This document shows, piece by piece, positions 56,967 to 64,000 of a stretch of DNA of 64,000 bases. Origin of the DNA: Pseudeuparius sepicola (taxonomy: Eukaryota > Arthropoda > Insecta > Coleoptera > Anthribidae). The first letter of the stretch is position 1. Every line of letters starts with the position of its first letter. The notes below the pieces were generated by a model. It was given only the letters and a program-made list of their open reading frames with translations. It ran no database searches and was not told the DNA's origin. A program made the translations under genes and the position numbers. Location of the stretch: contig OY987298.1 in NCBI GenBank assembly GCA_963920635.1, positions 61,175,949 to 61,239,948 on the forward strand. Direction: 5' to 3'.

Positions 56967-57249
56967 TATGACAAATATCGAAAATTGCCAAGAGAGCTAA
57001 ATTAAATGGTATGAAAAACAGTCAAAATATATCCAACAACGGTATTGGTGTGTGGATTTAAACGTGATAAGAATATGGTAGGATATATTTTGACTGTTTT
57101 TCATACCATTTAATTTAGCTCTCTTGGCAATTTTCGATATGATTAAAACAGTTTTAATCATCTCCTGATGATGCTAACTTAGTTAGCGAAACGCGCGTCG
57201 AGTGCAAAAACAACGGTATTGGTGTGTGGATTTAAACGTGATAAGAATA
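56967..57249 (+). mobile_element. Retrozyme-like element with hammerhead ribozyme
   Basis: Four blocks are visible. A 60-bp block A (56,975-57,034) is the exact inverse of A' (57,081-57,140). A 41-bp block D (57,035-57,075, starting AACAACGGTATTGGTGTG) is repeated directly and exactly at 57,209-57,249. Order: A, D, five bases, A', hammerhead, D. This is an inverted partial unit joined to slightly more than one direct unit of about 174 bp, as expected if a tandem RNA was reverse-transcribed with a 5' inversion. Short repeated units with a hammerhead are what has been described for animal retrozymes and for the terminal repeats of Penelope-like elements. No target duplication was found. Confidence 0.7.
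57151..57211 (+). ncRNA. Hammerhead ribozyme, type I
   Basis: The conserved core is complete: CTGATGA (57,165-57,171), helix II GCTAAC/GTTAGC with loop TTA (57,173-57,187), GAAA (57,188-57,191), a minimal helix III ACG/CGT with a two-base loop, and the cleavage triplet GTC (57,197-57,199). Helix I pairs CTC (57,162-57,164) with GAG (57,200-57,202) and, past an internal loop, GTTTT with AAAAC. Predicted cleavage is after C57,199. A single T between the CTGATGA box and helix II is an addition to the minimal consensus and is also present in the other two candidates. The tiny helix III is typical of hammerheads in Penelope-like elements and retrozymes, which often act best as dimers. Confidence 0.85.
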
Positions 57250-57862
57250 GTGTATCGCCAATAGGTTCCAAATTCCCAACTTAGTATCCTACCATAGTCT
57301 CCTGAGATACATACTTCCAAAAAATTTAAAACATTATGAGTACTTTAACTCTTGAGCTACTTTCATATTTTTGAACCTCCCTCGTACACGAAACGATATA
57401 TTTTTTTATGGCAGGCACTACCAATACCACATTTTTATAATGAATTCGGGAGCTGTCAGTTTTCTTGTCGTAAATTCGTAGAGAATATTACATTTTTTAT
57501 CCGCACTCCATTACAACGGTTTCATATGGTTATCAATCCGCATTCGTGAACCTGACGACACTCCCGAAGATGGTGGTTCTTTTGATGCTTCGGGAGTAAG
57601 GAGCAAAGAGACGAGTTCAAAATTAAGTGTCTGTGGCGATGTCGTGGATTTGAATTTATAAATAAATAAAAATAAATAAGTCATTGCGATTTTTGGCAAG
57701 TTTATATTTCCCGAAATACTGTTTGCCTTATAGCATTCATGAAAACATAAATAGTATCTTGCAGTCGATTGAAATTTTTAAGGGGGATATTTTCTCCTTC
57801 TTAAGGACATGTGAAAACAAAATGTAGTTTGTAGGGAGTTTCATATTATGTATTTCAGAAAC
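57250..57862. other. Gene-free stretch
   Basis: A hairpin of ACTCCCGAAG / CTTCGGGAGT (57,559-57,597) stands out; nothing else recognised. Confidence 0.4.
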
Positions 57863-57867
57863 ATTGG

Positions 57868-58050
57868 TGTTGTGTTAGGTTTAGGGAAATTGTAAACCCG
57901 GTAGCGTCACGAGAGGTGACAGAAAAGTCAGTCGGCTGAGAAGCTCGTGGCGGGTCGGTGCTCGATGTTATAGTACCTAAATAAAGTTAGTTTCTCGCTA
58001 TATTCTAGTGTCTAAATCAAACTCCCGTACGCCTACACCGCAACAGAACA
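57868..58050 (+). repeat. 5' LTR
   Basis: Begins TG and ends CA as LTRs do; contains CTAAATAAAG, a likely polyadenylation signal, about 65 bp before its end. Confidence 0.95.
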
Positions 58051-58068
58051 TGGTGGCAGCGGTGGGAT
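58051..58068 (+). other. Primer-binding site
   Basis: TGGTGGCAGCGGTGGGAT starts directly after the LTR with the TGG expected from a tRNA CCA end. I do not assign the tRNA. Confidence 0.75.
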
Positions 58069-58148
58069 CCCGTGTTTGTGCATAACAGCAGCAGAACGGT
58101 GAAGTTAGACATTTCGATTCAGTGCCGAGCAGCAACGAAACTAAGAAA

Positions 58149-58990
58149 ATGGCCAACGATCAAAATCCTGCCGTACCGGTACCAAACCAGGCATCTGTGC
58201 TGAACATAATGCAGGCTATGAATGTGAGTCCCCCGGGGAAGTTTAACTTTTTAATGCCTGAAGCGTGGTCCCAGTGGCGTAAACGTTTTGAACATTATAT
58301 GACCGTCTCAGGACAAAACAATAAGTCAGACGATGAAAAAAGCAGCATATTAATATTCATAATGAGAGAAGAGGCCGAAGAAATTCTTCTGCAATTTGCC
58401 AAAGCGCCGGCAACCTATGAAGAAACGTTGCAGAGCTTCGAGAATCACTTCATTCCTCGGACGGTTTAAATTCAATTCAAGGGTGCAAAAACCAGGCGAG
58501 ACCACAGAATTACTCATCACTAGCTTGCATTCATTGGCTGAACACTGTGAATACGGACAATTAAAAGAAGAATTAATTCGAGATCGAATAGTAGTTGGAA
58601 TGTTGGACCGCAAAACATCAGAAAGGCTACAGCTACAAGCCAAGTTAACCCTAAGTGAATGTATTTTGGCTGCAAAGCACGCCGAAATTATGGCCAATCA
58701 AAGCCGAGAGCTGCAAATCGAAGCGAAACTGCGTCAAGTACAGGTTACTAGTATGACGAAGGTGGGTAGCGGCCCCGCGAGGGGGACAGGTATCCGGAGC
58801 GCCGAAGGAATCCAACTTTGCCGGATCGGGCCAAGTAACGTCGAAAATGGAGAATTGCTGTTACTTCTGTGGATTAACGAATCATCCTCGGCAGCATTGT
58901 CCAGCAGCTAAATCTATGTGCAATAAATGTCGTAAAGCTGTCCAAGTGGAAGATCCCGATGCCGATACAAGTACCTCGAATCCAGAAGAG
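58149..58990 (+). pseudogene. gag, frameshifted
   Basis: The start ATG at 58,149 (AAAATGG context) opens a capsid-like frame with PEAWSQWRKRFEHYM, a retrotransposon gag motif, to about 58,465. A frame change then continues capsid sequence (SLHSLAEHCEYGQLKEELIR, RIVVGMLD). At about 58,857-58,900 a third frame encodes a Cys-x2-Cys-x4-His-x4-Cys zinc knuckle (CYFCGLTNHPRQHC), and a second Cys pair (CNKC) follows. Gag would package element RNA; the breaks prevent that here. Confidence 0.85.
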
Positions 58991-59040
58991 AAGGTAGAGT
59001 TTGCGGGGCCATCACGATAAACAATTTAGGTACTAAAGGT

Positions 59041-59475
59041 TGGGTTACTTCGGTATTTGTGTCAAAAATAGACAAAAGTTTTGAGTTTCTTATAGACACC
59101 GGGTCTGATGTATCTTGTATTCTTAGCAAAATGTTAGATGATAAGTTAATCTATTCGCTTAAATATTGTCCTTGTAGAGTGTTTGGCCCATCGGGTATCC
59201 AAATGGAATTGGTTGGATTGTTGTCATGTGTCTTAATAGATCTCTATGTAATCAAAGACTTAACCAGGCCTATTCTAGGAAGAACTGCGCTGCTGAAGTT
59301 TGGGATAGTTAGGTTAGATGAGGGAGACGACCTCAATAGCGACCATATCTGCGTTCAGGTGTTGAACAAATTTGACGCTAATGCTGATCAAAAACAAATA
59401 TTTATCCAAAAATATCCTAAAGTGTTTAGCGAAGTGGGAACTTTTAAAACCGAAATGGAGATTAAATTACGATAA
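59041..59475 (+). pseudogene. pol: aspartic protease
   Basis: The catalytic triad is seen in FLIDTGSDVSCI and the flap/C-terminal block in ILGRTALLKFGIV. The frame ends at an in-frame TAA (59,473-59,475), after which the RT part continues in the same frame, so the stop is a lesion in a formerly continuous pol. Confidence 0.85.
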
Positions 59476-60838
59476 GGCGTTCAGCCTTATGTCCAATCTA
59501 CACCTAGGGTAGTCCCGATCCCGTTATTGAAACCTCTCAAGGAAGAGTTAGATAGGCTAACAAAGTTGAAGATTATAGAACCCGTAGGCTATCATACCCT
59601 ATGGGTAAGTCCTATCGTGGTCGTACAAAAAAATTCAAAAATTCGGTTGTGTGTAGATTATACTCATTTAAATAAGGCGGTTCTACGTACCTATTTTCCC
59701 ATCGGAAAAGTAGAAACCCTTTTAGCAAAAATACAAGGATCGAAGATTTTTAGTAAGCTAGATACTACATCTGGATTTTATCAAATACGCCTAAAAAAAG
59801 AGTCTCAACATCTTACAACTTTTATAACGCCTTATGGTCGATTTTTATTTAAACGGGTACCATTCGGTATTACCTGTGCTCCTGAATATTTTTCTATCTT
59901 ACTCCATAAAATTCTTCAAGGAATAGAAGGAGTAATTAGTCATATCGATGACATTCTCGTATACATGCCCCAACGGTAGAGGAACATGATAAAATATTGA
60001 ATGAAGTTTTAAGAAGGATAGATGCCGAAGGAATAACTTTGAATAAGGATAAATGTTTGTTTCGGACTCAAAATTTAACCTTTTTGGGTCATAACATTTC
60101 ACCTGAAGGTGTATCGGTCGATCCTGATCGGGTTAAGGTCATAGTCGAGTTCCCCGCACCGGCCAATAAAAAAGAATTGCTACAATTTCTGGGAATGGTC
60201 AACTTCTGTAATAGATTTCTGCCAGAGCGTTCACAATTGCTCGAACCTTTAACGTCTTTATTAAAGAAAAATGTCGGCTTCGTTTGGGATAGTTCTCAAA
60301 ATGACGCGTTTTCAAAAATTAAATGGTTACTACAAAAGAGTCCTTGCTTAGCACATTATATGATCCTACGAAAACTATTTCTATTTCTGCGGATGCGTCA
60401 TCTTTTGGGTTGGGTGCTTGTCTCCTACAGAGTAAAGGCAACCAAAAAGAAGTTGTTTGCTATTCCTCACGCTTACTTTGTACAACAGAGAAGCGATATG
60501 CCCAAATCGAACGCGAAGCTTTAGCAATTACTTGGGCTTGTGACAAATTCAAGGAATATATAACAGGTATTCCCATTTTAATTGAAACTGACCAAAAGCC
60601 TTTGGTTCAAGTGTTACAGTCAAAACCTATAGATGAATTAACTCCAAGGTTTCAACGTTTTAGAATAAGGCTAATACGCTACGATTATCAAATTTATTAT
60701 ACGCCCGGGAAAGACCTTGTAGTAGCTGACGCGTTGTCGCGGAATTTTTCTAATCTGTCAGATTCCTTCGAACAAGAAGAATTGGCTCAGGAAGTTGAAG
60801 CACATGTTAAAATGGTTGTTAAGTTCAGTGCAAGTTAA
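59476..60838 (+). pseudogene. pol: reverse transcriptase and RNase H, frameshifted
   Basis: RT motifs in order: the fingers motif IRLCVDYTHLNKAV, motif A FSKLDTTSGFYQI, motif B FLFKRVPFGI, and the catalytic ISHIDDILVYM, where His takes the usual Tyr/Phe place before x-DD. A frameshift near 59,972 precedes the thumb (LNKDKCLFRTQNLTFLGHNI), and another near 60,358 precedes RNase H, whose acidic residues are in ISADASSFGLGACL, IEREALAI and ETDQKPLV, ending with PGKDLVVADALSR. The layout is that of Ty3/gypsy. Confidence 0.9.
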
Positions 60839-61486
60839 ACCATATTTTATTGAAAAAAATAAGGGAGGAACAGGGTAAGGATTTGATTTGTAACAAACTT
60901 AAAGATACTATTTTATCTGGATGGCCAAGTAGACCTAAAGTTCATGCTAGCTTACTTCCTTACTATTACCAGTACCGGTTTGAATTTTCTGTAGTTGAGG
61001 GATTGGTTTTGAGAAATTCAAGAATCCTAATTCCTCAATCGCTGCAGCTACATTACTTAGATTTATTACACCAGGGCCATCAGGGAATAGTGAAATGTCG
61101 AGCTCGTGCAAAATGCTCAGTATGGTGGCTGGGGTTATCTAGTCAAATAGAAAATTTGGTTAGGAATTGTCCGCAGTGTGTAGAGAACAGAACCAATCCT
61201 GTAGAGACTTTTATTAAAGAAACTTTCCCTGATAGGCCGTGGCAAAAATTAGCGTTAGATTTGTTTAAGACGGACTGTTGGTACCTGATAGTCATGGATT
61301 ATTATTCGAGATTTTTCGAAATATTTAAGCTCAGAACAATGACTGAAGCGGTAGTTATCTCTAAAATGAAGGAATTATTTTGTAGATATGGGATTCCGGA
61401 AATAGTTAGATCCGACAACGGTCCTCAATTTCAGTCAGAATTTAAACAGTTCTCGGTAGAATATGATTTTAGACACATCACAAGTA

Positions 61487-61873
61487 TTGCATAGATCAAA
61501 GTTTTCTCCTTTACCAACGTAACGTCAAAGATACTGCTATCTTTGTTGGGACATGTCCTGACATGCTGCAGGCACAATGATCCCAGCCAGCCCATTACCG
61601 GTTTCATCCTCTTTGGGAATCATCAGATGGACGTAGGCAAAATCCGGAGTGCAGATGGATTCAAAAGATAGAACCAACAGAAACAACTACTCCGAGGGCT
61701 AATACCCCTACCGGCATTGAACTTTGAACATTGACGTTACGTTGGTAAAGGAGAAAACTTTGATCTATGCAATGTTTATTCCCAACGAAAATCGAGAATC
61801 AATGGTGTAGTTCAATGCCGGTAGGGGTATTAGCCCTCGGAGTAGTTGTTTCTGTTGGTTCTATCTTTTGAAT
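61487..61873 (-). mobile_element. Retrozyme-like insertion with 12-bp duplication and interleaved inverted repeats
   Basis: The 12-mer ACATCACAAGTA flanks the insert on both sides (61,475-61,486; 61,874-61,885). In plus order the insert reads A (to 61,528), 130 bp, B (61,659-61,722), 8 bp, A' (61,731-61,773), 36 bp, B' (61,810-61,873), where A' and B' are exact inverses of A (43 bp) and B (64 bp). The left part read on the minus strand is a unit; the right part is an inverted junction of the same circular unit, whose implied length is about 273 bp. A hammerhead core lies in the 130-bp segment. This fits a tandem circular RNA copied with a 5' inversion, as in the insertion at 57 kb. Confidence 0.78.
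61590..61632 (-). ncRNA. Hammerhead ribozyme, type I, second family
   Basis: On the minus strand: CTGATGA (61,626-61,620), a short helix II TCC/GGA with loop CAAAGA, GAAA (61,605-61,602), helix III ACC/GGT without a loop, and triplet GTA with cleavage expected after A61,596. Helix I has six pairs, GTCCAT with ATGGGC, including one G-U. The weak point is helix II: three base pairs bounded by a T-T mismatch where a G-C is usual. The self-complementary helix III suggests that dimers would be the active form. Confidence 0.72.
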
Positions 61874-62237
61874 ACATCACAAGTACTCCATATTTTCCAC
61901 AATCTAACGGGTGTGTAGAAGCAGCCGTTAAAGTGGCAAAAAAATTAAGAAGAATGATGACATTTATTTAGCCTTGTTGTCCTACCGGTCAACTCCCTTA
62001 GCTTGTGGTTACAGTCCCGCAGAACTTCTAATGAATCGAAAATTGCGAAATCCTCTGCCTATAGTCTCTCACGAACTAAATAAATCATTAGACACTCAAG
62101 GGATCTTTAGAAGAGAAGAGATAAATATCTAAGATAATAATCTGCCAAGCATTTCAATACCCGACACAGGGCCAGACAATTGTCTGATTTGTCTATCGGT
62201 GAAAGTGTTTGGATAACAGATTTACGAGCATACAGTA

Positions 62238-62621
62238 CAGTTGCCTCTATTCTACCAGAACCTCGATTTTACTGCACCGTACCATCGAGATGCTCGTAGA
62301 TTTGTACCACCTATTCCAAAAACCCCTACTCTGAATAGTGAGGATTGTGTAAAAAGAAATAACTGTCATAATTCCTGTGAAAACACTGAAAACATCGTGA
62401 AAAGAAATAACTGTGGTAGTTCATCTGAAAACACTGAAAACGTCGGGCTCGAAAGTGAAGTGCCTAATGAAAATGACCCTAGTGACCAAACTTCCTTAAA
62501 CGACGGGCCCTCGGAAGTGCAGGTGCCGATTAGTTTTAAATCGCCAGATCCTAATTTTAGTCCTAGGCCTGTTAGAGCTATTAAGAAGCCGTCGTACTTA
62601 AGTGAGTATGTGCTTGAATAA
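62238..62621 (+). pseudogene. pol C-terminal tail with an internal duplication
   Basis: The frame ends at TAA 62,619-62,621, just before the polypurine tract. It is Asn/Ser/Pro-rich, as gypsy pol tails often are, and contains a duplicated segment VKRNNC-(x)6-ENTEN in tandem (about 62,347-62,447). A terminal RAIKKPSYLSEYV resembles the basic-proline end common in these elements. Confidence 0.6.
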
Positions 62622-62632
62622 AAAGGGGAGGA
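62620..62632 (+). other. Polypurine tract
   Basis: AAAAAGGGGAGGA directly precedes the 3' LTR and would prime plus-strand synthesis. Confidence 0.85.
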
Positions 62633-62815
62633 TGTTGTGTTAGGTTTAGGAAAATTGTAAACCCGGTAGCGTCGCGATAGGTGACAGAAAAGTCAGTCGG
62701 CTGAGAGGCTCGTGGCGGGTCGGTGCTCGATGTTATGGTACCTAAATAAAGTTAATTTCTGGCTATATTCTAGTGTCTAAATCAAACTCCCGTACGCCTA
62801 CACCGCAACAGAACA
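62633..62815 (+). repeat. 3' LTR
   Basis: Same length as the 5' LTR with seven substitutions and no indels (96% identity). Confidence 0.95.
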
Positions 62816-62820
62816 ATTGG

Positions 62821-63650
62821 TAACTCCAACACTTCAACAAAGTCACAATATATTCATACATAAATATACCTGTTTCCGCTTTTTACCTTGCATATTAAAA
62901 TACTAAGGGTATACGGTAACCGTTTGGGTAACCGGTAACCATATAGAGTTACCGGTTAGTTAACAGACGAAATCTGTAGACCTCCTGTCCTGTAGACAAT
63001 TCTTAACCAACAACTGGTAACCAGACTTAACGGCTTGGTTAACAGAAGAAATCGAAAAACCTCCTGTATTCTAAGCTGCTTTCGGGTGCAGTGTTTGAAG
63101 TTCCCAGTGTATGAAGCACTCTAATACGGGTAGGTAGGTACCAAAGTACCAGAGGTACCAGAGTACCAAAGCTGCTTAGTGACTTTTTAAACGCCAAACC
63201 AGAATTTTGGTTAATTTCGGACCATACCCTAAAATTACTGGCGCAGGTCAGTATCATCCCCTATCCCCTACCAATACTACGGTCGAACTCGTTTCGCCTA
63301 ACTTAATGCTACATGTAATTACTTAAGTTAACTAAAGTACTTATAGTGTCAGCGTCTCCTGTACATTACACCACCTTTATATCTATGTTCAACAGTTTTT
63401 TGGATAGGTATTATTGGATCAACATTAGCTTTGTGTTTTGTATAGAGGAAATGAATTTTTCCTGGTTAGCTCTCTATTGCTGTGTCCTGGGATTTTCATT
63501 GAAACTGATTTCTCTGAGCAGTAACGATGATCTCTCCGCAAGATATGAATCGTAAATATATTATTCCGGAATATTATTGCCCACTCAAAATATAGGAAAA
63601 AGTTTTTCCTTCCTTTACAGCAACTCTACATGTCAGTTTTTGAAGTATCC
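62821..63650. other. Gene-free stretch with GGTAACC and GGTACC clusters
   Basis: GGTAACC or close variants occur at about 62,916, 62,929, 62,936 and 63,015, with inverse GGTTACC-like blocks (GTTACCGGTTAG) among them; a cluster of GGTACC/AGTACC follows at 63,137-63,168. No gene is recognised. Confidence 0.45.
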
Positions 63651-63755
63651 AGGGTGTCCCAGAATATGTATGAAATCGGATTTATACAGGGGACGTTAAA
63701 ATAACATGACAAGTTCCTATAAAAAAAATTCCCAGAGGGCCCCCCTACGGAGATA

Positions 63756-64000
63756 CAGGGTGTTGAACTTCTTTTTTTGAAATTAAATTTTGGCAATGTC
63801 TCCCAAAATAATCAAGCTGCTGAATTGAAATTTGGAACTGCTCTGTTTTAGGCGATGGAGAATAAGCTGAAGACATCAATTTTTACGTTTCACAGAGGGC
63901 GCCACTTGCACTATTTTTGGATCGTGTTATAGCTCGTAACTTTTTTGAGGTTATGTTTTTGGTCTTGCAGGTCCATCATTTTATTAAATCTTTTCATTCT
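63756..64000 (+). mobile_element. Fold-back family A, copy running off the window
   Basis: ATACAGGGTGTTGAACTTC opens a diverged copy of the left arm of 18,056-19,183 (ATAATCAAGCTGCTGAATTG; CACAGAGGGCGCCACTTGC; GGTCTTGCAGGTCCATCATT). A further tip motif, CCAGGGTGTCCCAG, stands at 63,650. The right part lies beyond the window. Confidence 0.75.

Larger units (their letters stand above)
60839..62015 (+). pseudogene. pol: integrase, split by a 387-bp insertion
   Basis: The zinc-binding HHCC region is in LHQGHQGIVK and NCPQCVEN, the first catalytic Asp in LALDLFK, the second in VRSDNGPQFQSEF. The frame is then cut at 61,487 by a hammerhead-bearing insertion; after it, the third catalytic residue, Glu in SNGCVEAAVKVAKK, is found at about 61,918. 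A stop follows at about 61,970, and C-terminal sequence (GYSPAELLMNRKLR) continues in another frame. Confidence 0.88.
57868..62815 (+). mobile_element. Ty3/gypsy LTR retrotransposon, complete but defective
   Basis: Two 183-bp LTRs (57,868-58,050; 62,633-62,815) start TGTTGTG and end GAACA, and the 5-bp target ATTGG is duplicated (57,863-57,867; 62,816-62,820). Between them lie a primer-binding site, gag, protease, reverse transcriptase, RNase H and integrase in the Ty3/gypsy order, then a C-terminal tail and a polypurine tract. The LTRs differ at seven of 183 positions, so the insertion is not recent. Several frameshifts and stops, plus a 387-bp insertion in integrase, make it non-functional. 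No envelope gene is present. Confidence 0.95.

Noticed and set aside
57552..57600. CTGACGA followed by CGAAG as another hammerhead
   Set aside because: No helix II can form between the boxes and the GAAA is GAAG; the nearby ACTCCCGAAG hairpin does not fit the fold.

Overview
The window is AT-rich, intron-era eukaryotic DNA, most likely from an insect or other arthropod: every recognisable coding piece belongs to transposable-element families typical of such genomes (Tc1/mariner, pogo, hAT, THAP-type, Ty3/gypsy, Penelope, jockey-like and other non-LTR elements, SINEs), the only splice sites lie in element genes, and the repeats are nested several deep. I see no clear host protein gene, rRNA or tRNA. 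The species cannot be named from this sequence.

Layout. 1-8.3 kb: small inverted-repeat elements, then a 2.18-kb element with a perfect 8-bp target duplication that carries a decayed two-exon THAP zinc-finger gene. 8.3-13.4 kb: fold-back elements, a 122-bp tandem array, a PIF1-type helicase C-terminus and a 330-bp near-perfect palindrome, all inside a split palindromic MITE. 13.4-19.5 kb: an exact 463-bp tandem duplication, a 1.47-kb pogo-like transposon whose empty site survives in paralogues, and a 1.1-kb fold-back element. 20-26.4 kb: a decayed LINE, then a 5.4-kb Tc1-like element with 79-bp identical terminal repeats, TA duplications and the only intact gene of the window, a 334-residue DD34E transposase; at least four other elements are nested in it. 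27.5-32.1 kb: a large imperfect inverted-repeat element that holds a Penelope-like element (GIY-YIG endonuclease end) with an inverted 5' half. 32-41 kb: SINE, small DNA elements, a MULE-like gene fragment and a possible TATA-driven transcription unit. 41.6-48 kb: two TA-flanked fold-back elements back to back, a tandem repeat split by a hAT element with perfect 8-bp duplication, and a second hAT-like element with GAGAC-rich ends. 48-57 kb: SINE, a TATA/CRE/E-box cluster, a jockey-like LINE, further MITEs. 57.9-62.8 kb: a complete but broken Ty3/gypsy retrotransposon (183-bp LTRs, ATTGG duplication).

The most interesting signal is a set of hammerhead-ribozyme motifs. Two short insertions, one at 56,967-57,249 and one of 387 bp at 61,487-61,873 (inside the gypsy integrase, with a 12-bp target duplication), each contain a hammerhead core (CTGATGA, helix II, GAAA, tiny helix III, GTC or GTA) and are built as an inverted partial unit joined to a direct unit, with implied circular units of about 174 and 273 bp. 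This is the architecture expected of animal retrozymes, non-autonomous RNA-derived elements thought to be mobilised by Penelope-like elements, and a Penelope-like endonuclease remnant lies in the same window. A third, degenerate hammerhead-like fold is at 33.4-33.5 kb.
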